This document shows positions 1 through 7,313 of a stretch of 54,361 nt of DNA, in pieces. A program made the position numbers and the translations under genes. The notes beneath the pieces were generated by a model. The model ran no database searches, was not told where the DNA came from, and saw only the letters and a program-made list of their open reading frames with translations. The stretch comes from Acidobacteriota bacterium (GTDB lineage: Bacteria > Acidobacteriota > Vicinamibacteria > Vicinamibacterales > SCN-69-37), in contig SYFT01000025.1 of NCBI GenBank assembly GCA_005799825.1, positions 1 through 54,361 of the forward strand, written 5' to 3'. Each line of letters starts with the position of its first letter. Within the stretch, counting starts at the first letter, position 1.

Positions 1-84
1 CCACCTACGCGCCGCACGCGCACGAATTCCCGCACACGGAAGGGGCCGCGCAAAGGCGCGGTTGCCCGTAAGAAGACAGAGTAG
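1..84 (+). CDS. rpsM: 30S ribosomal protein S13, C-terminal end (partial)
   Basis: The first 27 codons in frame 1 followed by TAG read as the basic C-terminal tail of S13 (PTRRTRTNSRTRKGPRKGAV then ARKKTE), the segment that binds 16S rRNA in the 30S head. The gene starts upstream of the window. It lies 12 bp before rpsK, as in the usual rpsM-rpsK-rpsD-rpoA-rplQ order, which supports the call although only the tail is visible. Confidence 0.9.
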   Translation, partial: PPTRRTRTNSRTRKGPRKGAVARKKTE

Positions 85-96
85 AGGACGTCACAC

Positions 97-552
97 ATGG
101 CCAAGACCCAAGCAGCAGACGCCGCCACGCCAGAGGGCGCCAAAGGCAAATCCGGCAAGGCAGGCAAGCCCAAGAAGGCGTTCAAGAAGCGCGGTGAAAA
201 GCGCGTGGTGCACCACGGCTTCGCCCACATCCAGTCGTCGTTCAACAATACGGTGATCACCATCACGGATACCGAGGGCAACGTTATTGCCTGGTCCAGT
301 TCCGGTGGTATCGGCTTCAAGGGGTCGCGCAAGGGCACGCCGTTTGCGGCCACCCAGGCGGCGATGTCGGCGGGCAACGTGGCGAAGACCTACGGCCTGC
401 GGTCGCTTGAAGTGCGCATCAAAGGACCTGGCGCAGGCCGTGAGTCGGCGATTCGCGCGCTGCAGACCGTGGGCATTGATGTGAAATCGATTCGCGACGT
501 GACGCCGATTCCGCATAACGGGTGCCGCCCGTCCAAGCGCCGGCGCGTCTGA
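97..552 (+). CDS. rpsK: 30S ribosomal protein S11
   Basis: S11 sits on the 30S platform near the mRNA exit. The core is clear ([39 protein letters not shown], then the C-terminal [12 protein letters not shown]). At 151 residues it is longer than the usual ~130 because of a Lys/Ala/Gly-rich N-terminal extension of roughly 25 residues before the conserved region. ATG at 97 follows an AGAGGA ribosome-binding site by 8 nt, so the extension appears genuine. Second visible gene of the alpha-type operon. Confidence 0.97.
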   Translation: MAKTQAADAATPEGAKGKSGKAGKPKKAFKKRGEKRVVHHGFAHIQSSFNNTVITITDTEGNVIAWSSSGGIGFKGSRKGTPFAATQAAMSAGNVAKTYGLRSLEVRIKGPGAGRESAIRALQTVGIDVKSIRDVTPIPHNGCRPSKRRRV

Positions 553-577
553 GTTTCAGCAGAGGGATATAAAAGAC

Positions 578-1210
578 ATGGCGAGATATATCGGACCGGT
601 TTGCCGGTTGTGCCGGCGAGAGGGCATGAAGCTTTTCCTCAAGGGCGAGCGGTGCTACACGGAGAAGTGCGCGATCGAGAAGCGCAACGTACCTCCTGGC
701 CAGCATGGCCCCTCGCGGCGGCGGGCGAAGGTGGCCGGCTACGGCATCCAATTGCGCGAAAAGCAGAAGGTCAAGCGCACGTATGGCGTACTTGAGAATC
801 AATTCCGCCGCTACTTCGAAGCGGCCGACCGGCAGAAGGGCGTGACGGGCGAATTGCTGCTCCAGTCGCTCGAACGCCGGCTCGACAACGTCATCTACCG
901 GGTGGGGTTCTCGACCTCGCGCGCCCAGGCACGGCAGCTGGTGCGGCACGGGCACTTTCTAGTGAACGGCAAGAAGGTGGACATTCCATCGTATGCGGTG
1001 CGTCAGGGCGACACGATCGCCGTGCGTCAGGGCAGCGTCGAGAATGCGTCCATCAAACACGCGATGGAAGAGGTCAAGGGCCGCGGTGTGCCCGAGTGGC
1101 TGACCATTGACGCCTCTGGGGCTGCAGCGCGCATTTCGTCGCTGCCGACTCGCCAGCAGATCAACCTGCCCGTGCAGGAACAGTTGATTGTCGAGCTCTA
1201 TTCTAAGTAA
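578..1210 (+). CDS. rpsD: 30S ribosomal protein S4
   Basis: S4 is a primary 16S rRNA binder of the 30S body and, in several bacteria, an autoregulator of its own operon. The 210-residue product has the expected length, starts [16 protein letters not shown] and carries an S4 RNA-binding domain around residues 97-160 ([14 protein letters not shown]). Cysteines at about 9, 12, 26 and 31 form the zinc-binding C+ version of S4. It lies 25 bp after rpsK. The next gene, rpoA, is separated by an unusually structured 135-bp gap. Confidence 0.98.
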   Translation: MARYIGPVCRLCRREGMKLFLKGERCYTEKCAIEKRNVPPGQHGPSRRRAKVAGYGIQLREKQKVKRTYGVLENQFRRYFEAADRQKGVTGELLLQSLERRLDNVIYRVGFSTSRAQARQLVRHGHFLVNGKKVDIPSYAVRQGDTIAVRQGSVENASIKHAMEEVKGRGVPEWLTIDASGAAARISSLPTRQQINLPVQEQLIVELYSK

Positions 1211-1242
1211 GGCCTTGTACTCGAAGTAGCGCACACGCGCCA

Positions 1243-1325
1243 GTTCCCGGCCCGCAGCTCTTCAGACCTGCAGCGGGAGGCCGGGAACATCATTGCAGGT
1301 CTGGACGAACCGGATTCCGGTTCGT
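1243..1325 (+). promoter_or_regulatory. Structured rpoA leader: interleaved stems (possible pseudoknot) plus a palindrome
   Basis: Three perfect inverted repeats fill the rpsD-rpoA gap. Arm GTTCCCGGCC (1243-1252) pairs with GGCCGGGAAC (1279-1288). Arm CAGACCTGCA (1263-1272), in the loop of the first hairpin, pairs with TGCAGGTCTG (1294-1303) outside it, giving an H-type pseudoknot or two mutually exclusive hairpins. A third repeat, ACGAACCGGA-T-TCCGGTTCGT (1305-1325), ends 20 nt before the rpoA ATG. In Escherichia coli S4 represses its operon through a pseudoknot, though in the rpsM leader. A similar role here is inference; transcription processing or attenuation is also possible. Confidence 0.6.
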
Positions 1326-1345
1326 GCGGCGAAAGGAAAAAGACG

Positions 1346-2323
1346 ATGTTGTGGAAAGGTTTTCAACGGCCCAAGCGGCTGGACTTTGAGCGCGAGACCC
1401 TGACGGACCGGTTTGGCCGATTCACGGCGCAGCCCTTCGAGCGTGGCTTCGGCACGACCGTGGGCAATGCGATGCGTCGTGTGCTGCTGTCCTCGATTGA
1501 AGGCGCAGCGGTGACGGCGGTTAAGATCGAGGGCGTGCAGCACGAGTTCTCGCCCATTCAGGGTGTGGTCGAGGACGCGACCGACCTGATTCTGAACCTC
1601 AAGCAGATCCCGCTCAAGGTGCACACCGACCAGGCCAAGACGCTCACGTTACGCGTCACCAAGGCCGGCGACGTGCGTGCGCGCGACATCCAGGTGGACA
1701 GCGACGTGGAAATCCTGGAACCGGATGCCCATATCGCCACTGTCAGCGAGGGTGGCAAGCTGGAGATGGAACTGCGGATCAAGCGCGGCCGCGGCTACGT
1801 GTCGGCCGACAAGAACTTCGACGAGGACCTGGGCATCGGATGGATTCCGATGGACTCGGTGCACTCGCCGATCAAGAAGGTCAACTACGTCGTGGAAGCC
1901 GCACGTGTTGGTCAGACCACCGACTACGACAAGCTCACGCTTGAAGTGTGGTCGAATGGCGCCGTGACGCCGCGTGACGCCGTGTCACTGGCGTCCAAGC
2001 TCATTCGCGACCACTTCACCATCTTCGTGAGTCTCGAGGACCTCGGTGAGTCGGCGCTCGACGCGGCCGGCGACCAGCCGCTGACCTCGGGCAACGAGTA
2101 CCTCGATAAGAGTGTCGAGGAGCTGGAGTTGTCGGTGCGTTCGTACAACTGCCTCAAGAACGCCAACATCCGCACGATTCGCGAACTGGTGCAGAAAGGC
2201 GAAGGCGAGATGCTCAAGACGAAAAACTTCGGGCGCAAGTCGCTTAACGAAATCAAGGAAATTCTCACCACCATGGGCCTGAGCCTGGGCATGCGCCTAG
2301 ATCAATCGGGTTCAGGCGAGTAG
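1346..2323 (+). CDS. rpoA: DNA-directed RNA polymerase subunit alpha
   Basis: The alpha dimer is the scaffold for RNA polymerase assembly, and its C-terminal domain contacts UP elements and activators. The 325-residue length is typical. The N-terminal dimerisation domain shows [20 protein letters not shown] near residues 30-50. A flexible linker follows, then the helix-hairpin-helix C-terminal domain ([33 protein letters not shown]). A purine-rich AAAGGA lies about 9 nt before the ATG. It is downstream of the structured leader and 22 bp before rplQ. Confidence 0.98.
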   Translation: MLWKGFQRPKRLDFERETLTDRFGRFTAQPFERGFGTTVGNAMRRVLLSSIEGAAVTAVKIEGVQHEFSPIQGVVEDATDLILNLKQIPLKVHTDQAKTLTLRVTKAGDVRARDIQVDSDVEILEPDAHIATVSEGGKLEMELRIKRGRGYVSADKNFDEDLGIGWIPMDSVHSPIKKVNYVVEAARVGQTTDYDKLTLEVWSNGAVTPRDAVSLASKLIRDHFTIFVSLEDLGESALDAAGDQPLTSGNEYLDKSVEELELSVRSYNCLKNANIRTIRELVQKGEGEMLKTKNFGRKSLNEIKEILTTMGLSLGMRLDQSGSGE

Positions 2324-2345
2324 GCACCAGTCAGGAACGGATGTT

Positions 2346-2927
2346 ATGCGTCATCGGGTAGCACATCGAAAACTCGGCCGGGTTACTGAACACCGGATCG
2401 CCATGCTTCGCAATCAGGCTTCCGACCTGATCAAGTACGGCCACATCACCACAACCGTGGCGCGGGGCAAGGAACTGCGCCCGTTCGTCGAGCGGCTGAT
2501 CACGCTGGCCAAGCGCAGTCTCGGCGACGAGCCGAGCTCGCCCAAAGGCGTGACGGCGCGCCGGGTCGTGGCCATGGACATCGTGGACAAGGCGGTCGTC
2601 AAGACGCTGTTCACGACCATTGCGCCACGGTATGCGGATCGCAAGGGCGGCTACACGCGCCTGCGTCGCGCCGGGTATCGGCGCGGCGACAGTGCGGAGA
2701 TCGCGGAAATCGAACTGCTCGGCAGCGAGTTTGACCCTAACGCTGAGGTCGCGCAGACCAAGACGGCCGAAGCCGACAAGCCGAAGAAGACATCGGTCGG
2801 CGGCCGTATCCGTCAGGCGTTGACGGGTGGACGTTCCAAGGTCGATGGCGCCGGCGGCGCCAAGGCCGACAAGCAGGCCAAGGGCGGCAAGCGCGTCACC
2901 ACTCCGCGCAAGGCTGGCGGCGCGTAG
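2346..2927 (+). CDS. rplQ: 50S ribosomal protein L17 with long C-terminal tail
   Basis: L17 binds 23S rRNA near the exit tunnel. The first ~125 residues match the family (MRHRVAHRKLGRVTEHR, ASDLIKYGHITTTVARGKEL, RLRRAGYRRGD). The protein is 193 residues against a usual 115-140. The extra ~65 residues are Lys/Ala/Gly-rich and low complexity (TKTAEADKPKKTSVGGRIRQ and beyond). AGGAA precedes the ATG by 8 nt. It is the last gene of the operon and is followed by a clear intrinsic terminator. Confidence 0.97.
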   Translation: MRHRVAHRKLGRVTEHRIAMLRNQASDLIKYGHITTTVARGKELRPFVERLITLAKRSLGDEPSSPKGVTARRVVAMDIVDKAVVKTLFTTIAPRYADRKGGYTRLRRAGYRRGDSAEIAEIELLGSEFDPNAEVAQTKTAEADKPKKTSVGGRIRQALTGGRSKVDGAGGAKADKQAKGGKRVTTPRKAGGA

Positions 2928-2960
2928 CCAAATCCACAGTCTGCAATCTCGTTACGCGAA

Positions 2961-2998
2961 GGGCTCGGCAGCATCTGTTGCCGGGCCCGTTGTGTTTT
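2961..2998 (+). terminator. Intrinsic terminator of the rps/rpo/rplQ operon
   Basis: GGGCTCGGCA (2961-2970) pairs with TGCCGGGCCC (2979-2988), a 10-bp stem with one G-U pair and an 8-nt loop. The U-rich GTTGTGTTTT follows directly. It lies 33 bp after the rplQ stop. Confidence 0.8.
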
Positions 2999-3006
2999 CG
3001 CGTTCA

Positions 3007-3059
3007 CGACGGATTCACAGGAGGCGCAGAGACACAGAGGCTTTTCTGGACCCTGGACC
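3007..3059 (+). repeat. Intergenic repeat (copy A) plus CTGGACC heptamers
   Basis: Positions 3007-3040 (ACGACGGATTCACAGGAGGC and on to ACACAGAGG) closely match the reverse complement of 50668-50701. Two CTGGACC heptamers follow (3046-3059), and this exact 14-mer recurs at 5165-5178. Such short repeats look like dispersed, non-coding intergenic elements. No gene is seen in this stretch. Confidence 0.55.
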
Positions 3060-3060
3060 A

Positions 3061-3066
3061 TAATAT
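3061..3066 (+). promoter_or_regulatory. -10 box TAATAT just before the threonine ammonia-lyase gene
   Basis: TAATAT ends 6 bp before the ATG at 3073, and no ribosome-binding site lies between. This predicts transcription starting at or near the start codon. No good -35 is visible. Confidence 0.4.
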
Positions 3067-3072
3067 GTCTCG

Positions 3073-4035
3073 ATGCTGGCACCCACACTTGTCGATTTTG
3101 TTGCCGCGCGTGCGCGGATGGAACCGCACGTCAAACACACGCCGCTGCTGACGTCGCGGGTGTTGTCGGAACGCACCGGGTTCGACGTGCGACTCAAGGC
3201 CGAGTTATTCCAGCGCACTGGGTCGTACAAGATTCGTGGCCCGCTCAACAAGTTTCCATTCCTGACGGATGAGCAGAAGCGCCGCGGGGTGATCTGTTCG
3301 TCGGCCGGCAATCATGCGCAGGGCGTGGCGCTGGCAGCGAAGATTCACGGCAGCCGTGCTGTGGTGGCGATGGCCGAGAACGCGACGCCGTCGAAGATCG
3401 CGGCGACTAAGGGCTACGGCGCCGAAGTCGTACTGCACGGCCGCATCTGGGATGAGGCCAACGAAAAAGCGCTGGAACTGGTGGCGAGCGAGGGGCTCAC
3501 CTACATCCATCCGTTTGATGACGACCAGCTCATCATGGGGCAGGGCACCGTCGGGCTGGAGATTGTGCAGGACTGGGCGGATGTCGATGTGGTGGTTGTG
3601 CCGATTGGTGGCGGAGGGTTGATCTCGGGCGTCTCCATGGCGCTCAAGGCCCACAACCCGAAGGTCCGTGTCATCGGTGTGGAATCATCGGGGGCCCCAG
3701 GCATGCAGCGCAGCGTGGCCGAAGGTCGCCTTGTCACGCTGGACAACGTCGACTGCATCATCGACGGCCTGCGAGTGAAGCGCGTGGGCACGAGGAACTT
3801 TGAGATCGTACGTCAGTTCGTGGATGAGATTGTCTCGCTCCCCGATGAGCAGATCTTTGAAGCGGTGGTGTGGATGATGCACTACGCGAAGCTGGTGCCG
3901 GAAGGCGCGGCCGCTGCTCCTGTCGCGGCGCTGCTCCAGGGACTCATCACGGTGCCGGCCGGCTCACGCGTCGTCTGCATTCTCAGCGGAGGCAACATCA
4001 ACCTCGATCAGCTAAAGAGCAAAAGCTGGAACTGA
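3073..4035 (+). CDS. Threonine ammonia-lyase / threonine-serine dehydratase (PLP, short form)
   Basis: This PLP enzyme would deaminate threonine (or serine) to 2-oxobutyrate (or pyruvate) in the cytoplasm. The PLP lysine is in FQRTGSYKIRGP (K53), followed by the phosphate-side loop SSAGNHAQG near residue 77 and the glycine loop PIGGGGLISG. At 320 residues it lacks the C-terminal ACT-like regulatory domain of biosynthetic IlvA, so it resembles the catabolic (TdcB-like) form. A dehydratase of another hydroxy-amino acid cannot be excluded. No Shine-Dalgarno is visible; a -10-like box ends 6 bp before the ATG. It converges with the transglycosylase gene across 25 bp. Confidence 0.85.
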   Translation: MLAPTLVDFVAARARMEPHVKHTPLLTSRVLSERTGFDVRLKAELFQRTGSYKIRGPLNKFPFLTDEQKRRGVICSSAGNHAQGVALAAKIHGSRAVVAMAENATPSKIAATKGYGAEVVLHGRIWDEANEKALELVASEGLTYIHPFDDDQLIMGQGTVGLEIVQDWADVDVVVVPIGGGGLISGVSMALKAHNPKVRVIGVESSGAPGMQRSVAEGRLVTLDNVDCIIDGLRVKRVGTRNFEIVRQFVDEIVSLPDEQIFEAVVWMMHYAKLVPEGAAAAPVAALLQGLITVPAGSRVVCILSGGNINLDQLKSKSWN

Positions 4036-4060
4036 TCGCCATTTACAGGCGGGTCAGACG

Positions 4061-5086
4061 CTAATGGACCTTGTCGGACAGCACGCCCGCCGAAATGGCA
4101 TAGGCGTTCGAACAGTTGTAGTCAATGAGCGCGTGGTAATTGCCGTAGACGAGGAAGTGCTGGTTGACGCCGCGCACGAGCGACGCATCCATCGCGGCGG
4201 TGGGCAGAGGGCGTCCGTTGGCCTGCACTACACCGAGCTTCGCCCACTGACGGAGCGGCCTGGCCTGGGTCATCTCTCTGACCGCGCGGCATCCTGACGC
4301 GCGCATCGGCACTTGCCGTTCGATGCGATCGAGCACCGTCCGGCCGATCCGCACTGGCCGGCCCCAGCGTTCGCCGCTTGTCCAGCCCGCGTTTTTCAGA
4401 TAGTTGGCGATGGAGGCGAACACGTCCGGCTGCGTGTTCCAGATATCGGCGCGTCCGTCTTCGTCAAAGTCCACGGCGTGTGTGAGGTAACTCGACGGCA
4501 TGAACTGCGGCTGGCCCATGGCGCCCGCCCACGAGCCTTTGAGTTCCTCGATGGTGATGTGCCCCTGGTCGAGGATGGTGAGTGCATGGAAGAGCTCGGC
4601 ACGAAACAGCGTGGGGCGCCGCGTATCAAAGGCCAGGGTCGCCAGGGCTGTGATGATCGGGCGTGAGCCGGTGAACTGGCCGAAGTTGGATTCGATGCCC
4701 CAGATTGCGACGAGCGTCTCGGGCGGAACGCCGTAGCGTGCCTCAACCCGCGTGAGCACCGCCTGATACTTAGCATACATCGCGTTGGCCGACGCGAGCG
4801 TCCGTCGCGACAGGCGCTGCTTCAGGTACGCATCCAGGCTCTGCACCTGTTCCGGCTGCGCGCGGTCGCGAGCCACCACGACCGGGTCGATTTCGAGGCC
4901 GGTGAACGCCCGATCAATGGTGGCGGCGCTAATTCCCTTCTGGACGGCCTCAGCCCGCACGCCCTCAAGCCACGCACCAAAGTCGGGCTGCTGGGCCGGC
5001 TGCGGCTCCTGCGTCATGCCCACGGCAACCATAGCCAGTGCAAGCGCCATCGCCGCGATCCACCTGCGTCGCAGTCGAGACTGCAT
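4061..5086 (-). CDS. mltB: Lytic murein transglycosylase, MltB family
   Basis: This enzyme cleaves the MurNAc-GlcNAc bond of peptidoglycan with formation of a 1,6-anhydro ring, in the periplasm. The SLT_2 core is evident: WLEGVRAEAVQKGIS near the start, the catalytic glutamate in AIWGIESNFGQ, then GSWAGAMGQPQFMPSSY and DGRADIW. I place the start at the ATG at 5086, giving 341 residues beginning MQSRLRRRWIAAMALALAMV, a signal peptide with no lipobox cysteine. The open frame extends to 5161, but those extra residues are not signal-like. The assignment is firm at family level; the exact paralogue is less certain. Confidence 0.88.
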   Translation of the reverse strand: MQSRLRRRWIAAMALALAMVAVGMTQEPQPAQQPDFGAWLEGVRAEAVQKGISAATIDRAFTGLEIDPVVVARDRAQPEQVQSLDAYLKQRLSRRTLASANAMYAKYQAVLTRVEARYGVPPETLVAIWGIESNFGQFTGSRPIITALATLAFDTRRPTLFRAELFHALTILDQGHITIEELKGSWAGAMGQPQFMPSSYLTHAVDFDEDGRADIWNTQPDVFASIANYLKNAGWTSGERWGRPVRIGRTVLDRIERQVPMRASGCRAVREMTQARPLRQWAKLGVVQANGRPLPTAAMDASLVRGVNQHFLVYGNYHALIDYNCSNAYAISAGVLSDKVH

Positions 5087-5164
5087 CTTCTGCACTGTAA
5101 CAACTTTCGAGGCCCCCAGGACTCTAAACTTTCCGCCGTGCTTTCGCGCTAGGGCGGGCAAGCC

Positions 5165-5178
5165 CTGGACCCTGGACC
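5165..5178 (+). repeat. CTGGACC heptamer repeat (two units)
   Basis: CTGGACCCTGGACC is identical to 3046-3059 and is followed by a partial third unit running into the EF-G-like stop codon. Short tandem heptamers of this kind look like non-coding intergenic repeats. Confidence 0.5.
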
Positions 5179-7029
5179 CTAACCCTCGTCGTCCGACGCC
5201 ACGGCGGTCCGGTCGGCCTTGGATGCCGCAACGATTTTTGCGTGCAGGTGACCAGGGACTTCGGCGTAGTGGTGGAACTCCATATGGTATCCGCCGCGGC
5301 CGCCTGTGGACGCGGTCAACGTCTGCTCGTACGTGAGCATTTCGGACATCGGCACCTGCGCGCGGATGACCGTATTGGCACCGCGCGTATCCATGCCCGC
5401 AATGTGTCCACGCCGTCCGTTAAGGTCGCCCATCAGGTCGCCGGCAAAGTCGGACGGTGCGTAGATTTCGACGGCCATCACCGGCTCAAGCAGCGTGGGC
5501 TTGGCGCGTGTCATGGCATCACGCACGGCGAGTCGACCCGCCATCTTGAATGACATCTCGTTCGAATCCACGTCATGGTACGACCCGTCGTACACCGTGA
5601 TCTTGAGATCGACCATCGGGTATCCGGCCAGGAAGCCGCGTGCGCATGCCTCGCGCACGCCCTTTTCCACGGCCGGGACGAACTGCCGGGGAATGGACCC
5701 GCCAAAAATATCGTCCTCAAATTCCACGCCCGACCCCGGTAGCAGCGGCGCCACCCGGATCTTGCAGTCGCCGAACTGCCCGTGCCCGCCGGTCTGTTTC
5801 TTATGCCGGCCGTGGGCCTCAGTCGGCAGGGTAATGGTCTCGCGATACGGGATGTGCGGTGGCTTGAGTTCCACTTCGACGCCGAACCTCCGGCGCAACT
5901 TCGCCACCGTCACTTCGATGTGCATCTGCCCCTGGCCCGAGAGCAATAGATCATGCGTCTGTTCGTCGCGGGTGTATCCGATGGACGGGTCTTCGTCCTG
6001 CAGCCGATGCATGGACGTGCTGATCTTGTCTTCGTCGCCCCGCGTCTTCGGCACGATGGCATACGACAGCACCGCCTCCGGGAACGACAGGGGGTGGACT
6101 GTGAAGTCGGCCTTCGGGTCGCCCAGGATGTCGCCCGAATGTGTGTCTTTAAGCTTCGCGACGGCGCCCAGATCGCCGGCGTGGACCTCCGGCACCTGCG
6201 CCTGCGTCTTGCCCTCGAGGGCCACTAGGTGGCCGGCGCGTTCCGGCGACTGGCGCGTGACGTTCTGCACCGTACTATCGGACTTGAACGTGCCCGAGAC
6301 CACTCGGAACAGGGAAATGCGTCCGGCAAATTGATCCGCGATCGTCTTGAAGACCCACACCACCAGCGGGGCAGACGGGTCTGCCGCGCGGCTCGTGTCG
6401 GTGCCATCCGGGGCGACGCCGGGGAACGACCGGACCGCAGGTGACGGCACGAGCGCCGTGATCGCTTCGGCCAGCAACGGTCCACCGATGTTCCGAAGGC
6501 CAGACGTGCACAACACGGGGAAGACATGGCTCTCCCGTACGGCGGACGCAAGGCCGTTGGTGAGGTCGTCCTGCGACAGCGTACCGTTTTCGAAGAACCG
6601 CTCCATCAGCGCTTCGTCGGTTTCGGCGACCGCTTCCACCAGAGTGGCTCTGGCGGCATCCACGTCGGCCCGGACGGAGTCGGAAATGGAGATTTCGGTT
6701 GCCTTGCCGCTGCCGTCTTCGGCAAACGTCCACGCCTTCATCGTCACCAGATCCACGATGCTGGTGAAAGCATCCTCTTCACCGATGGGCCAATGCACGG
6801 CCACCGCAGATCGCGACAGCGTCTGGCGCAGTGAGTCGAGCGTGCGCGGCAGGCTGGCCCGTTCCCGATCCAGCCGGTTGACGACGATGAGTCTGGGAAG
6901 ATTCAGCGAGGCAGCGGTTTCCCAAATCTGTTCAGTGGAAACCTGCACACCTGACACGCCATCCACGACTACCACGGCAGCTTCCACCACGCGCAACGCC
7001 GCGCGGGCATCACTCAGGAAGTTGCCCAT
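5179..7029 (-). CDS. EF-G-like translational GTPase, main body (gene frameshifted near its 5' end)
   Basis: The reading frame carries most of an elongation factor G-like protein: the GTP-binding remainder (VNRLDRER in the place of NKxD), a domain II segment (GRISLFRVVSGTFKSDSTVQ), domains III-IV (QGQMHIEVTVAKLRRRFGVE, KKQTGGHGQFGDCKIRV) and domain V (YAPSDFAGDLMGDLNGRRG). The frame remains open back to about 7143 and encodes KVNLIDTPGMGNF just before the ATG at 7029. The P-loop lies in another frame at 7044-7277. With one base restored the protein would be ~699 residues, normal for EF-G. Its GHSGSGKT loop suggests the divergent EF-G2-like group rather than housekeeping fusA. It may be a pseudogene, or the shift may be a sequencing error. 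Confidence 0.8.
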   Translation of the reverse strand: MGNFLSDARAALRVVEAAVVVVDGVSGVQVSTEQIWETAASLNLPRLIVVNRLDRERASLPRTLDSLRQTLSRSAVAVHWPIGEEDAFTSIVDLVTMKAWTFAEDGSGKATEISISDSVRADVDAARATLVEAVAETDEALMERFFENGTLSQDDLTNGLASAVRESHVFPVLCTSGLRNIGGPLLAEAITALVPSPAVRSFPGVAPDGTDTSRAADPSAPLVVWVFKTIADQFAGRISLFRVVSGTFKSDSTVQNVTRQSPERAGHLVALEGKTQAQVPEVHAGDLGAVAKLKDTHSGDILGDPKADFTVHPLSFPEAVLSYAIVPKTRGDEDKISTSMHRLQDEDPSIGYTRDEQTHDLLLSGQGQMHIEVTVAKLRRRFGVEVELKPPHIPYRETITLPTEAHGRHKKQTGGHGQFGDCKIRVAPLLPGSGVEFEDDIFGGSIPRQFVPAVEKGVREACARGFLAGYPMVDLKITVYDGSYHDVDSNEMSFKMAGRLAVRDAMTRAKPTLLEPVMAVEIYAPSDFAGDLMGDLNGRRGHIAGMDTRGANTVIRAQVPMSEMLTYEQTLTASTGGRGGYHMEFHHYAEVPGHLHAKIVAASKADRTAVASDDEG

Positions 7030-7043
7030 GCCAGGCGTATCGA

Positions 7044-7277
7044 TCAGATTGACTTTGCGTTTGTTGAATTCGAACCAGGCGAGTGATGAGGAGAGCGTAT
7101 GTTTGCGCGCGATGGCTTCTTCATCGTAATCGGTGACGGTGGGCCTTCGTCTACCTTCCCCAGGCGGGGCGTTGCGCCGGTGTCGTAGAGCAACGCTGCG
7201 GCCAATTGCGTCTTGCCGGATCCACTGTGTCCGACCAGCGCGATATTCCGGATATCTGCGGCGTCAAAGACCTTCAC
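7044..7277 (-). pseudogene. N-terminal fragment of the EF-G-like gene, cut off by a frameshift
   Basis: It encodes MKVFDAADIRNIALVGHSGS followed by GKTQLAAALLYDTGATPRLG and KVDEG, the P-loop end of an EF-G-like GTPase. After KVDEG the frame turns to nonsense, while the expected TVTDYDEEAIARKHTLSSSL continues in the frame of the downstream body. A single missing base (or a -1 slip) near 7140-7145 explains this. Both parts should be read as one gene spanning 5179-7277. Confidence 0.75.
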
Positions 7278-7313
7278 AAGCGATCCCTCCCGACAATCGG
7301 GAAAAGCATATCG

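Noticed and set aside
4064-4666. Plus-strand open frames opposite the transglycosylase gene
   Set aside because: They are antisense to a well-supported mltB with no ribosome-binding site or family resemblance; high GC produces long shadow frames.
5242-7129. Long plus-strand open frames (up to ~280 codons) opposite the EF-G-like gene
   Set aside because: Composition is Ser/Arg/Pro-rich and typical of antisense reading of GC-rich genes; the minus strand encodes clear EF-G domains.
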